The notes under the pieces are model-generated. The model saw only the letters and a list, made by a program, of their open reading frames with translations. It did no database searches and was not told the DNA's origin. This document shows positions 23,698 to 32,652 of a stretch of 56,090 bases of DNA, piece after piece. The stretch comes from CAJCIY01 sp036379355 (GTDB lineage Bacteria > Actinomycetota > Actinomycetes > Mycobacteriales > CAJCIY01): positions 1 to 56,090 of the forward strand of contig DASVGV010000070.1 of NCBI GenBank assembly GCA_036379355.1, read 5' to 3'. A program made the translations under genes and the position numbers. Each line of letters begins with the position of its first letter. Within the stretch, counting starts at the first letter, position 1.

Positions 23698-23703
23698 ATC
23701 GTA
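23698..23703 (-). promoter_or_regulatory. Possible -10 (TACGAT) of secA
   Basis: TACGAT on the minus strand lies in a locally A/T-richer spot (followed by AGGAAAACT) about 60 nt before the secA ATG. No convincing -35 is visible at 16-18 nt, so this is tentative. Confidence 0.35.
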
Positions 23704-23745
23704 GGCGGCGCGCGCGGCACCGACGACGGTCGCCGCCCGGTCGGC

Positions 23746-24444
23746 TCAGGTGATCTCGAGCATCTTCTCGCGGACGGCGTAGACCACGGCCTCCATCCGC
23801 GAGTGCAACTGGAGCTTCTCCAACATGTTGCGCACGTGGTTCTTCACGGTGTTCTCGCTGATGAACAGCTGCCGGGCGATGTCCTTGTTCGCCAGGCCCT
23901 TGGCCACCAGCGTCAGCACCTGCATCTCGCGCTCGGTCAGCTTCGGCGTCGGCACCGGCGGCTTCTCGTTGTCCTTGCGGGCCATCGTGGCGAACTCGGT
24001 CAGCAGCTTGCTGGCCATCGACGGACTGATCAGTGACTGGCCCCCCTGCACGGCCCGGATCGCCTCGGCGACCTCCTCGATCGAGATCTCCTTCAGCAGG
24101 TAGCCCATTGCGCCGGCCTTGATCGCCTCGTACAGGTCCGCCTCCTCGTCGGAGATCGTCAGCATGATGATCTTCGCACTCGGCACCGAGTCGTGGATGG
24201 CCGTGCACGCGTCGATGCCCCCGCGACGCGGCATCCGGACGTCCATCAGCACGATGTCCGGGGCCAGGGCCGCCGCCCGCTCGATGGCCTCGGTGCCGTC
24301 GGAGGCCTCCCCCACGACCTGCATGTCGGGCTCCTGCGCGAGCACCATCTCCAGCCCACGCCGGAAGAGCGCGTGATCGTCGACGACGAGGACCCGGATG
24401 CCGTCGCCCACCTCGGTGACCTCGTCCCCCGCCGTCTCGCTCAC
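23746..24444 (-). CDS. NarL/LuxR-family response regulator
   Basis: The protein has 232 residues. The receiver domain (about 16-130) has acidic pocket VVDDH, phospho-acceptor Asp68 (IVLMDVRMP), Thr in MLTISD and Lys in YLLKE. The C-terminal LuxR HTH is LTEREMQVLTLVAKGLANKDIARQLFISENTVKNHVRNML. It activates or represses transcription on phosphorylation. No histidine kinase is adjacent, so it is an orphan in this window. The start is GTG at 24444 with GGGAGG at proper distance. It sits between secA and hpf, 107 bp upstream of secA, and may be co-transcribed with it. Confidence 0.93.
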   Translation of the reverse strand: MSETAGDEVTEVGDGIRVLVVDDHALFRRGLEMVLAQEPDMQVVGEASDGTEAIERAAALAPDIVLMDVRMPRRGGIDACTAIHDSVPSAKIIMLTISDEEADLYEAIKAGAMGYLLKEISIEEVAEAIRAVQGGQSLISPSMASKLLTEFATMARKDNEKPPVPTPKLTEREMQVLTLVAKGLANKDIARQLFISENTVKNHVRNMLEKLQLHSRMEAVVYAVREKMLEIT

Positions 24445-24486
24445 CTGACCTCCCGGTCCCCGCGCCCGCGCCGGGCCGACGCCCGG

Positions 24487-25176
24487 TCAGTCGGGAATTG
24501 TCGCACTCGTCCCCGCCGGCGGTGTCCCCAGCCGCAGGACGCCGTAGTGGTAGCCGCGCCGACGGTAGACGACCGACGGCGTCCCGCACGCGACGTCACG
24601 GAACAGGTAGAAGTCGTGTCCCACCAGTTCCATGTTGGCCAGGGCGTCGTCGATCGACATCGGCTCGGCCACGTGCACCTTCTCCCGGACCACGAACGGG
24701 CCGTCCACGTCCCCTTCGACGACACCGTCCTCGGCGGCCGGGGCCGCGGCCGGCGCCGGCGCGCCGACGTCGACGGGAACCGGCTGCTGCGGTAGCCGCG
24801 CCAGCCGCGCGCCGCGCGAGTGCCGGCGGTTGGCGGCGCGGCGCAGCCGCTCCTCCAACTTCGCGACGGCCACATCCAGAGCGGCGTACGCATCCTGGGC
24901 GGCCGCCTCGGCGCGCACCACAGGCCCACGCCCGATGCAGGTGATCTCGACGCGCTCGCAGACCGGCGACTGGCGGGGGTTGTGCTCGGCCGACACCTCG
25001 ACGTCCAGTCGGATGATCTTATGGTCGAGCTTCACCACGGCGGCGAGCTTCTCGTGCACGTGCTGGCGGAAGCGCTCCGCCACCGTGGTGTGTCGACCGC
25101 GTACGACGATGGGCGGCACGTCCCCGTCGTCCGTCGCTTCGACCTCGGCTCCGGCCGCCCCGCCCGCAAGAACCAT
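24487..25176 (-). CDS. hpf: Long-form ribosome hibernation promoting factor
   Basis: The protein has 229 residues. The N-terminal HPF/YfiA domain (about 20-125; VRGRHTTVAERFRQHVHEKLAAVVKLDHKI) binds the 30S decoding centre. A linker rich in Ala/Pro follows, then the C-terminal dimerisation domain with ELVGHDFYLFRD and SVVYRRRGYHYGVLRL. Long HPFs form 100S ribosome dimers in stationary phase. An SD (GAGGGAG) precedes the ATG. The order comF-hpf-(regulator)-secA matches other actinobacteria. Confidence 0.94.
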   Translation of the reverse strand: MVLAGGAAGAEVEATDDGDVPPIVVRGRHTTVAERFRQHVHEKLAAVVKLDHKIIRLDVEVSAEHNPRQSPVCERVEITCIGRGPVVRAEAAAQDAYAALDVAVAKLEERLRRAANRRHSRGARLARLPQQPVPVDVGAPAPAAAPAAEDGVVEGDVDGPFVVREKVHVAEPMSIDDALANMELVGHDFYLFRDVACGTPSVVYRRRGYHYGVLRLGTPPAGTSATIPD

Positions 25177-25232
25177 GCGTCACCAGCTCCCTCGGCTGCT
25201 CGACTCGACGTCCTGTCCGAACCCGGACCACG

Positions 25233-25937
25233 CTAGCCCGACCCGACCCCGCGCGGGCGCCCCCGACGCGCCGGGGGGACGCGCCGTCGGGTGGCGGCCA
25301 CCGTCGCCGCCCCGAGAACCAGTGCCCCCGCGTCCGCCAGCGCCCGGGCGGCCTCGGCGAGGGTGGCGCCCGTGGTGACGATGTCGTCGACCACGACGAC
25401 GGGGAGGCCCGTGCAGGGTCGCGCGACCAGCGCGCGGTGCCGGTTGCGCGCCCGCGCCGCGGCACCCAGCCCGGCCTGGTCGTCGGTCCCGCGCCGCCAC
25501 CCGAGCAGTGCCGCGGGTGGCGGCGCGCCGTGCACGGCGGCCATCCGCACCAGCAGCCCCACGTGGTCGTACCCCCGGACCCGGCGGGCAGCGGGTGACG
25601 AGGGGACCGGCACCGTCACCGCCTGCGGGTGGGTCGCGGCCCGGACCACCACCCCGGCGAGGGCCGCTCCGAGCGGCCGCGAGAGGGCCCGGCGCCCCCG
25701 CTCCTTGTAGGCGAGCAGGGCTGCGCGCACGACCCCGTCGTACGAGCCGGACGTCCACGTGACCGGAAGCCCCGCCGGCGCCGGGACGACGTCGGCCACC
25801 CGCGGCGCGGTCCACGCCCGCGCGAGGGCGTCGCGGCAGCCCCGGCACCAGGGGCGCCCCGGCCCGCCGCAGCCCAGGCACGTCCCGCCCAGGAGCAGGT
25901 CCCACACGGCGTCGGTGACGGACTCCACGGACGCCAC
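25233..25937 (-). CDS. ComF-family phosphoribosyltransferase-like protein
   Basis: The protein has 234 residues. The N-terminal zinc ribbon is CLGCGGPGRPWCRGC; the PRPP-binding loop is VVVVDDIVTTGATLAEAARAL near 190-210. SYDGVVRAALLAYKERGRR is also typical of ComF. In competent bacteria ComF helps DNA uptake, but in actinobacteria its role is unclear; no other competence genes are seen. The start is GTG at 25937 with no clear SD, so the exact N-terminus is uncertain. It sits between hpf and lpqB. Confidence 0.88.
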   Translation of the reverse strand: MASVESVTDAVWDLLLGGTCLGCGGPGRPWCRGCRDALARAWTAPRVADVVPAPAGLPVTWTSGSYDGVVRAALLAYKERGRRALSRPLGAALAGVVVRAATHPQAVTVPVPSSPAARRVRGYDHVGLLVRMAAVHGAPPPAALLGWRRGTDDQAGLGAAARARNRHRALVARPCTGLPVVVVDDIVTTGATLAEAARALADAGALVLGAATVAATRRRVPPARRGRPRGVGSG

Positions 25938-25995
25938 CGTGGCAGCCGCCTGCTGCGGCTGCCGGTCCGCGACCGGATCTGTGGACTCGGGGTCG

Positions 25996-27657
25996 TCAGC
26001 CGGCGACCGCGGGCGAGGCCGCGCTTGCGAGCCGGAACCACCCGTCGGCCGCGGTGAGCTGCTCGACCACGTCGCCGTACCCGACGAGCAGGGGCGAGCC
26101 CGGCCCCGCGGCCACCGTCACCCCGGTGGTGAACCCGGTCGGCAGGGGGATGGTGTCGACCTGACTCCCGTCCACCTGCGCGGTGGACAGCGCGAGTGGC
26201 TGGCCGGGCAGGCTGCTCAGCAGCGCCACCGACGAGGCTGTCTGCCAGCTCGCCGCCGTCACCGCGCCGAGCCCCGGCGAGATGGCCGCGGCCGGCCCGA
26301 ACGTGCCGCCGGCGATCCCGAGGACGTACGCGACTCCTCCCGCGACCGCCAGCACCCGCACGCCGTCCCGCGCGATCCGGGCGTCGGTCACCTGGCCGGC
26401 CAGGGGGGCGGGGTACGCGATCCGCGTCGTTCCGCCCGCGGGCGGAACGAGCAGCAACGCGTCGGGGGTGCCGACGGCCAGCGTGCCGTCGATCGTCCAC
26501 GACAGGCTGGCGCCCGGATCGTCGGACACCGTCCGCAGCGACCCCTCCGCCGTCGCCACCACCACGCCCGTGGGGGTGTCGGCGGCGATCGCCGCGCCGT
26601 CCGGCGCCGGAACCGCGTGCGTCACAGTCTGCCCGGCGAGCACCGCCAGAGCCTTCGGCGGCAACCGCCCCGGGCCGGGCAGGGCCACCACCGAGCCGCC
26701 GCGAATGCCGACCGGCGGAACGGACGGCGCCACCGTGTCGGGGTTGTACGACGCCACGACCGAGGTCGCGATCTGCTGCGGGTCGCCCACGGCGGGCAGC
26801 GGCTGCCCGTCGACGAGCAGGCGCACCCGCGTCGCGGTGGGCACCTGCTGGAGCGTCTGGGCCAGCTGCAGAAGAAGGTCGCGCGCCCGCGCCGCGGTGA
26901 GCGACGCCGCCTGCCTGCTCAGGTCGACCACGACCGCGTTGCCCTGGTCGGAGACGCTGCCCTCCAACGAGACACCGCTCGGTGCCGCCGTGCGCACGAC
27001 GGGGGCCAGCCCCTTTCCGGGGCCGCCCAGCAGGGCCCGGACCAGCTGGGTCTGGCGTCCGGTCGGCGACTCCGGGAGCCAGCGGATCTCCGGAACCAGC
27101 CGGGTGAACCCGGGCGTGAACCACCACAACGTCGACGACACGTACCCGCGCTGGAGGTCGCCCGTCGTGATCGTGAGCCCCTGCGGGAGAGCGGAGATGC
27201 GCCACTCGCCACCGACCTTGCGCAGCTGGTAGGTCTGGCTGGTGGTTCCCTGCTGCGGGACGTACGTTCCGTCGTCCCCGAGCGTCGCGGCCATGGTGAG
27301 CGACGCCTTCACCGACACGGTGGAACCGGGTCGGTCGGTTGTCGGGACCGACAGCGCCGCATAGACCTGCGCCGTGCCGCTCGTGGCCCAGGTCGTGCCC
27401 GGTGCGAGGTACTCACGGGCGATCGCGTAGTCGTCCTCGCTGTCGGCCTGCGCGTTCAGGAACCCCTGGACGATCGCGTCGGGCGCCGCGCCGGCGGCCG
27501 GCAGCGGCGGCAGCACCCGTACCTCCGGCCCGGCCGAGTCGGCCGCCCCGGCGATCGTACGGACCAACGTGACCCCGCTGGAGGTGGGCAGCCCACCGCA
27601 GGCCGCCAGCCCCACCACCAGCAGCACGGCGGCCACGGCCGTGCGGGCCCGCCTCAT
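25996..27657 (-). CDS. lpqB: Lipoprotein LpqB (MtrAB accessory)
   Basis: The protein has 553 residues with a lipoprotein signal ending LAACGG (Cys20). The N-terminal part contains two Sporulation/GerMN-like regions (FLNAQADSEDDYAIAREYL; VPTATRVRLLVDGQPLPAVG) and the C-terminal half is a beta-propeller-like domain (HAVPAPDGAAIAADTPTGVVVATAEG). LpqB binds the sensor domain of MtrB in mycobacteria and modulates its signalling. The ATG at 27657 overlaps the mtrB stop (ATGA), so the three genes are translated in series. Confidence 0.94.
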   Translation of the reverse strand: MRRARTAVAAVLLVVGLAACGGLPTSSGVTLVRTIAGAADSAGPEVRVLPPLPAAGAAPDAIVQGFLNAQADSEDDYAIAREYLAPGTTWATSGTAQVYAALSVPTTDRPGSTVSVKASLTMAATLGDDGTYVPQQGTTSQTYQLRKVGGEWRISALPQGLTITTGDLQRGYVSSTLWWFTPGFTRLVPEIRWLPESPTGRQTQLVRALLGGPGKGLAPVVRTAAPSGVSLEGSVSDQGNAVVVDLSRQAASLTAARARDLLLQLAQTLQQVPTATRVRLLVDGQPLPAVGDPQQIATSVVASYNPDTVAPSVPPVGIRGGSVVALPGPGRLPPKALAVLAGQTVTHAVPAPDGAAIAADTPTGVVVATAEGSLRTVSDDPGASLSWTIDGTLAVGTPDALLLVPPAGGTTRIAYPAPLAGQVTDARIARDGVRVLAVAGGVAYVLGIAGGTFGPAAAISPGLGAVTAASWQTASSVALLSSLPGQPLALSTAQVDGSQVDTIPLPTGFTTGVTVAAGPGSPLLVGYGDVVEQLTAADGWFRLASAASPAVAG

Positions 27658-29225
27658 GCCTCGACCTGAGCGGGTTCGAGGGGCAGCGGCGCGTGCCGCA
27701 GCGGCGCGCCAGCGACGATCGGGAGGACCAGGCGGAACGCCGCACCCCGTCCCGGCTCGCCCCACGCCTGCAACCAGCCCCCGTGCAGGCGCGCGTCCTC
27801 GAGGGCGATGGCGAGCCCGAGTCCGGTCCCGCCGGTACGTCGGGCGCGGCTCGGGTCGCCCCGCCAGAACCGCCCGAACACCAGGCCCGACTGGCCCGGC
27901 TGGAAGCCGACCCCGTGATCGCGCACCCGCAGTCCGACGGCGTGCTCGTCGGCCACGAGGTCGACCTCGACGGGACCGCCCTCGCCGTGCTCGACCGCAT
28001 TCGACAGCAGGTTGCGCACGATGCGCGCCACGCGCCGGGCGTCGACCTCCGCGTAGACGGGTGCGGTCGGTACGCCGTCGGTCCGCACCGTGCATCCACG
28101 CTCGGCCGCGAGCGGCTCGACGTTCTGCACCTCGGTGCGCACCAACGCGGCCATGTCGGTGCGGGCGGTCTCCGGCGTGGCGACCCGCGCGTCGTACCTG
28201 CTGATCTCGAGCAGATCGGCCAGCAATGCCTCGAAGCGGTCGATCTCGCCGGACAGCAGCTCGGCGCTGCGCCGGACATCGGGCGGGAACGACTCGCGAC
28301 GGTCGTACAGCAGGTCGCTGGCCATGCGCACCGTCGTGAGCGGTGTCCGCAGCTCGTGCGACACATCGGCGGTGAACCGCCGCTGGACGCGCGAGAGCTC
28401 CTCGAGCTGGGCGATCTGGCGTTGCAGGCCGCGGGCCATCTCGTTGAAGGACGTAGCGAGCCTGGCGAGGTCGTCCTCGCCGCGGACGTCCATCCGTTCG
28501 TGCAGGCGGCCGGCCGCGAGCCGCGAGGCGGTCCGCGCGGCGAGCCGCACCGGCGTGACCACCTGCCGGGTCACCAGGGCGGCGATCACCGCCAGCAGGA
28601 CGACGAGGCCGAGACCACCGAACGCCAGCGTGCGGTCGACCAGCGACAGGGTCTGCTGCTCGGTGTCCAGCGGGAACACGAAGTACAGCTCGTACGACCG
28701 CGCCGCGACGGGCGACGTGAGCGGCGCACCGATGACGAGGGTCGGGGTGCCGAGCGACGCACCCGGCAGGTCGACGTCCTGTGTCAGCCGCGAGTACGTG
28801 GTGGCCTGGGCCTGCTTCTCCGCGACGACGCGCCGCAGGCTGGCCGGGACGCTGCTCTGTCCGGCCCCGCAGTCGAGGAACTCGTTGGCCGTGTCGCCCG
28901 TCTCGAGCAGCTCGACCCGGAAGCCGTTGGACTGGCATCCCGACAGCTGCTGCACGATCTCCTGCAACAGGGCGTCGAGCGACTGCTGGTCGGTGGCGTC
29001 CGACTGGTTCAGCTGGCTCTGCGCGAGGGTCAGGCCGGCGTTGAACTCGCCCAGGGCGGCGCGCCGCTTCGCGTCCAGCACGCCCTGCCCGACCTGGTGG
29101 GCGAGCACGAAGCCGAGCACGGAGACGACCACCGCCGACAGGACCAGCGTCGTGGTGACCACCCGCAGCTGGATGCTGCGCCGCCAGGCCGACCGCAGCG
29201 CACTCGGGACGGCGGTCGGTCTCAG
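27654..29225 (-). CDS. mtrB: Sensor histidine kinase MtrB
   Basis: The protein has two membrane helices (TTTLVLSAVVVSVLGFVL near 24-41 and GGLGLVVLLAVIAALV), an extracytoplasmic sensor domain between them, then HAMP and kinase domains. The H-box is TADVSHELRTPL, the N-box RIVRNLLSNAVEHGEG, and G-boxes RDHGVGF and GGTGLGLAI. It phosphorylates MtrA in response to envelope or division state. No ATG/GTG/TTG lies at a plausible site: GTG 29363 would overlap mtrA by 142 bp in Arg-rich shadow sequence. CTG at 29225, overlapping the mtrA TGA (CTGA), is the likely start, giving 523 residues. Confidence 0.93.
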   Translation of the reverse strand: MRPTAVPSALRSAWRRSIQLRVVTTTLVLSAVVVSVLGFVLAHQVGQGVLDAKRRAALGEFNAGLTLAQSQLNQSDATDQQSLDALLQEIVQQLSGCQSNGFRVELLETGDTANEFLDCGAGQSSVPASLRRVVAEKQAQATTYSRLTQDVDLPGASLGTPTLVIGAPLTSPVAARSYELYFVFPLDTEQQTLSLVDRTLAFGGLGLVVLLAVIAALVTRQVVTPVRLAARTASRLAAGRLHERMDVRGEDDLARLATSFNEMARGLQRQIAQLEELSRVQRRFTADVSHELRTPLTTVRMASDLLYDRRESFPPDVRRSAELLSGEIDRFEALLADLLEISRYDARVATPETARTDMAALVRTEVQNVEPLAAERGCTVRTDGVPTAPVYAEVDARRVARIVRNLLSNAVEHGEGGPVEVDLVADEHAVGLRVRDHGVGFQPGQSGLVFGRFWRGDPSRARRTGGTGLGLAIALEDARLHGGWLQAWGEPGRGAAFRLVLPIVAGAPLRHAPLPLEPAQVEA

Positions 29226-29908
29226 GACGACCCGGCCTTGTAACCGACCCCGCGGACGGTGACGACGACGTCGGGGTGCTCGACGTCCCGCTCGACCTTC
29301 GACCGCAGCCGCTGCACGTGGACGTTCACCAGCCTCGTGTCGGCGGGGTGACGGTAGCCCCACACCTGCTCGAGCAACAGCTCTCGGGTGAAGACCTGCC
29401 GGGGGCGGCGCGCGAGCGCCACCAGCAGGTCGAACTCCAGCGGGGTCAGGGCCAAGGTCCGTCCGCCACGGCGCACCAGGTGACCCGCGACGTCGATCTC
29501 GACCGGGTCGTCCGCAGGGCCGATGTGCAGGGTCTCGCCGGCGCCGGTCTCGGTCCGCAGCCGTGCCTTGATCCGGGCGACCAGCTCCGCCGGTTTGAAC
29601 GGCTTGACGACGTAGTCGTCGGCGCCCGCCTCGAGCCCGGCGACGACGTCGAGCGTGTCGCCCTTCGCGGTCAGCATGACGATCGGCACATGCGACTCGG
29701 CGCGAATGTCGCGGCAGACGTCGACGCCGTCCCGACCAGGCAGCATCAGGTCTAGCAGGACGACATCGGGACGCACCGCACGGAACGCGCCCAGGGCCCG
29801 GTCGCCGTCCGCCACGAACGACGCCTCGAAGTCGCTGGCGCGCAACACGATGCCCAACATCTCGGCGAGGGCTTGGTCGTCGTCGACCACCAGGACGCGC
29901 GCGCTCAT
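29222..29908 (-). CDS. mtrA: Response regulator MtrA
   Basis: The protein has 228 residues of the OmpR/PhoB class. The receiver has VVDDD, phospho-acceptor Asp53 (LLDLMLPGRDG), Thr in MLTAKGD and Lys in VVKPFKP. The winged-helix domain includes LTPLEFDLLVALARRPRQVFTRELLLEQVWGY and RLVNVHVQRLRSKVE. MtrA controls cell wall, division and replication genes in actinobacteria. It is followed directly by mtrB and lpqB, the conserved order. SIS gene ends 34 bp upstream. Confidence 0.97.
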   Translation of the reverse strand: MSARVLVVDDDQALAEMLGIVLRASDFEASFVADGDRALGAFRAVRPDVVLLDLMLPGRDGVDVCRDIRAESHVPIVMLTAKGDTLDVVAGLEAGADDYVVKPFKPAELVARIKARLRTETGAGETLHIGPADDPVEIDVAGHLVRRGGRTLALTPLEFDLLVALARRPRQVFTRELLLEQVWGYRHPADTRLVNVHVQRLRSKVERDVEHPDVVVTVRGVGYKAGSS

Positions 29909-29942
29909 GCGCCTATGGTGCCCGACCGGAGACGATCCGGCG

Positions 29943-31073
29943 TCAGGAGGCGGCTGTCGCCTTCAGCGCGCTGATCGGATCGATCGGCGTGGGGTCGACG
30001 CCGCCGACCAGGGCGGCGTAGACCGACACGTAGTCCAGCAGCCCGACCAGCGACGCGAGCCGCTCCAGGCGGCTGGTCCCCTCCGCGCTCAGCTGCGTGA
30101 CCCTGATCCCGCGATCGGGCGCCAACTGCGTGATCGCGTCGGCCGTCCGTGCCGCGGCGGCGCTCTCCTGGCCGGGCTCGCGCAGGAGCACCTGGTGCAT
30201 GGCCCTCGCCGCCGGGTCGTCCAGGTCGGGGTCGGCGAAGATGTCCGCCGCTCCGGGCGCGAACGGTCCGTCGTAGGCGACGATCTGGTTGTGCGCGGCC
30301 TCCGGCAGGACGCCGTGCACCGCAGGCAGCTTCGCGTTCTCGTTCAGGTCGCACGCGAACCGGTAGGCCGCGACGCCCGTGAGGGGCGTGGCCCCCCAGG
30401 TGACGGTCAGCGCGCCGGCCAGCACGTGCGCCAGCTCCTTGCCGGGGTTGACCAGCGCGTCGCGCGCGGGGTGGCACCGCTCGGCGATCTGCTCGAGCCG
30501 GTCGGCCGTCGCGTCGGCGGCGACCGGCTCGCCGAGCACGCCCAGGCGGTCGGCGGCCAGGACGAGGGGAATGGCGAGGGCCCACAGGCTGGCCCGGGGC
30601 ATCCGCCCGCCGGGGACGACGACGTACGGTCCGTGGCCGCGGGCCACGATGTCCGCGAGCGGCGAGTTCGCCGCGCCGACGCCGAGGACCCGGGCGCCGC
30701 GGCGCACCGCCTCTTCGGCGGCCGAGAGCGTCTCCGCGGTCGCGCCGGAGCACGAGACCGCGCACACCACGTCGGCGACCCCGACCCAGCCCGGCAGGCC
30801 GGGGGCTCGGTGGGTCAGGACCGGTACGGGGCAGGACGGGCCGGTGGCCGCCGCGAGCACGTCGCCGGCGATACCCGACCCCCCCATCCCGGCCGTCACG
30901 ATCGCGCGCGGCCGCTCGGCGCCGAGCCGGTCGAGGCCGGCATCGGCGGTGCGCGTCACCGCTTCGCGGACCTGTGCCGCCGAGGACGCGATGGCCCGCA
31001 GCATCTGGCCCGGGTCCGCGGCCTCCACGGCGTCGACGTCGTCGAGGTCGACGCCGGCGGCCGTACGGGTCAT
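29943..31073 (-). CDS. SIS-domain protein, bifunctional phosphoglucose/phosphomannose isomerase family
   Basis: The protein has 376 residues. A sugar-isomerase fold is shown by TAGMGGSGIAGDVLAAA (about 61-77) and AVSCSGATAETLSA (about 104-117), the phosphosugar-binding Ser/Gly loops. The C-terminal part FACDLNENAKLPAVHGVLPEAAHNQIVAY resembles the PGI/PMI C-terminal domain, with Glu and His that serve in isomerisation. It corresponds to the SIS protein between mtrA and the phosphomannomutase in M. tuberculosis. It probably interconverts fructose-6-P and mannose-6-P, feeding the mutase next door. ATG at 31073 overlaps the Trm112-like stop. Confidence 0.88.
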   Translation of the reverse strand: MTRTAAGVDLDDVDAVEAADPGQMLRAIASSAAQVREAVTRTADAGLDRLGAERPRAIVTAGMGGSGIAGDVLAAATGPSCPVPVLTHRAPGLPGWVGVADVVCAVSCSGATAETLSAAEEAVRRGARVLGVGAANSPLADIVARGHGPYVVVPGGRMPRASLWALAIPLVLAADRLGVLGEPVAADATADRLEQIAERCHPARDALVNPGKELAHVLAGALTVTWGATPLTGVAAYRFACDLNENAKLPAVHGVLPEAAHNQIVAYDGPFAPGAADIFADPDLDDPAARAMHQVLLREPGQESAAAARTADAITQLAPDRGIRVTQLSAEGTSRLERLASLVGLLDYVSVYAALVGGVDPTPIDPISALKATAAS

Positions 31074-31249
31074 GGCTTCGCGGCCTCGTCGATGAGCATG
31101 ACCGGAATGTCGTCGCGCACCGGGTATCGGTAGCCGCAGCTGCCGCCGTCGTTGCGGCAGTCCAGGGTCGAGTCGCGGTCGTTGACGTCGAGCCCGCTGT
31201 GGCAGTTCGGGCAGACGAGGATCTCCAGCAGCGCCGGGTCGAGGTTCAC
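31070..31249 (-). CDS. Trm112-family small zinc protein
   Basis: The protein has 59 residues starting at GTG 31249 (MNLDPALLEILVCPNC). Four Cys (CPNC, CRN, CGY) form the expected zinc site, and the ending YPVRDDIPVMLIDEA is the Trm112/YcaR signature. In eukaryotes Trm112 activates methyltransferases; the bacterial role is unclear. It is wedged between two sugar genes with overlaps at both ends (GTGA with the mutase stop, ATGA with the SIS start), so its translation is tied to theirs. It is easily missed because of its length. Confidence 0.88.
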   Translation of the reverse strand: MNLDPALLEILVCPNCHSGLDVNDRDSTLDCRNDGGSCGYRYPVRDDIPVMLIDEAAKP

Positions 31250-32601
31250 GAGGGGGAGCGTACGAGGCCGAGGACCTCGTCCCGCAATGCGGCCACCGAG
31301 GCGTCGTCCTTCGCCTCGACGTTGAGTCGCAGCAGCGGTTCGGTGTTCGACGCGCGGATGTTGAACCAGCCCCGCTCGCCGAGGTCGACCGTCAGGCCGT
31401 CCAGCTCGTCGAGCTCAGCCCCGGGCCGGTCCGCGAACGCCGCTTTCACCGCTGCCACGCGGCCGGCCTGGTCGTCGACGGTCGAGTTGATCTCGCCGCT
31501 GGCGGCATAGCGGGTGAACCGTGCGGCGAGCTCGGACAGCGGCCGGTCCTGCCCCCCGAGCGCCGCCAGCACGTGCAGGGCGGCGAGCATTCCGGTATCG
31601 GCGCGCCAGAAGTCGCGGAAGTAGTAGTGCGCGGAGTGCTCGCCGCCGAAAACCGCGCCGGTGCGCGCCATCTCGGCCTTGATGAACGAGTGCCCGACCC
31701 GGGTACGGACCGCGGTGCCGCCCTGCTCGGCGACGATCTCGGGAACCGCGTGGGAGGTGATCAGGTTGTAGATGATCGTCCCGCCGGGGTCCTTCTCGAG
31801 CTCCCGCGTCGCGACCAGCGCGGTGATCGCCGACGGGGGCACCGCCTCGCCCCGCTCGTCGACCACGAAGCACCGGTCCGCGTCGCCGTCGAAGGCGAGG
31901 CCGATGTCGGCGCCGACGGTGCGGACGGTGGCCTGCAGGTCGACGAGGTTGGCCGGGTCGAGCGGGTTCGCCTCGTGGTTGGGAAAGCTGCCGTCGAGCT
32001 CGAAGTACAGCGGGGTGATGTCGAGCGGTAGCCCGCCGAGCACGGCCGGCACCGTGTACCCCCCCATGCCGTTGCCGGCGTCCACGACGACCGACAGCCG
32101 ACGGCTGTGCGTGAGGTCGACCAGCCTGCGCAGGTACGCCGCGTAGTCGGCGAGCAGGTCCTGCTGGGTGACGGTGCCGCTCGTGCCGGTGTGGGGCGGC
32201 AGCCCCTGCTCCATGAGCCGGCGGATGTCGGCGAGGCCGGTGTCCTGGCCGACGGGAGCCGCACCGGCCCGGCACATCTTGATGCCGTTGTACTTCGCCG
32301 GGTTGTGGCTCGCGGTGAACATCGCGCCGGGCACGTCCAGATGGCCGGAGGCGAAGTAGAGCAGGTCGGTCGAGCCGAGACCGGCCTCGACGACGTCGGC
32401 CCCGCGGCTGGTGGCTCCCTCGGCGAAGGCGCGCGAGAGCGGGACGGACGAGGCGCGCATGTCGTGCGCCGTCACGATGCGATCGGCACCGGTGACCTCG
32501 ACGAACGCGGCCCCCGCCGTGCGGGCGAGGTTCTCGTCGAGCTGGTCGGGCACCACGCCGCGAATGTCGTACGCCTTGATGATCGCGCTGAGGTCTTTCA
32601 C
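31246..32601 (-). CDS. manB: Phosphomannomutase/phosphoglucomutase
   Basis: The protein has 451 residues. It starts MKDLSAIIKAYDIRGVVPDQL. The phosphoserine loop is TASHNP (97-102; Ser99), the metal loop is FDGDADRCF, the sugar loop GGEHSAHYYF, and the phosphate-binding site RASNTEPLLRLN. It converts mannose-6-P to mannose-1-P for GDP-mannose and envelope mannosylation. GDP-mannose pyrophosphorylase is encoded at 47732-48802. The start is GTG at 32601, 7 nt after TAGTGT, suggesting a leaderless mRNA. Confidence 0.95.
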   Translation of the reverse strand: MKDLSAIIKAYDIRGVVPDQLDENLARTAGAAFVEVTGADRIVTAHDMRASSVPLSRAFAEGATSRGADVVEAGLGSTDLLYFASGHLDVPGAMFTASHNPAKYNGIKMCRAGAAPVGQDTGLADIRRLMEQGLPPHTGTSGTVTQQDLLADYAAYLRRLVDLTHSRRLSVVVDAGNGMGGYTVPAVLGGLPLDITPLYFELDGSFPNHEANPLDPANLVDLQATVRTVGADIGLAFDGDADRCFVVDERGEAVPPSAITALVATRELEKDPGGTIIYNLITSHAVPEIVAEQGGTAVRTRVGHSFIKAEMARTGAVFGGEHSAHYYFRDFWRADTGMLAALHVLAALGGQDRPLSELAARFTRYAASGEINSTVDDQAGRVAAVKAAFADRPGAELDELDGLTVDLGERGWFNIRASNTEPLLRLNVEAKDDASVAALRDEVLGLVRSPS

Positions 32602-32608
32602 CGCGGTG

Positions 32609-32614
32609 ACACTA
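32609..32614 (-). promoter_or_regulatory. -10 hexamer TAGTGT of the manB-Trm112-SIS operon (leaderless)
   Basis: TAGTGT (minus) ends 7 nt before the GTG at 32601. The 11-mer TAGTGTCACCG here is identical to that in front of fbiC, at the same distance from the start codon. Confidence 0.55.
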
Positions 32615-32652
32615 TCGCCGCCACGCAGACCGGGCGGCGCCGCCGGCAGGGG

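Noticed and set aside
29222..29363. GTG start of mtrB at 29363
   Set aside because: It would overlap mtrA by 142 bp and add an Arg-rich shadow segment; CTG 29225 is better.
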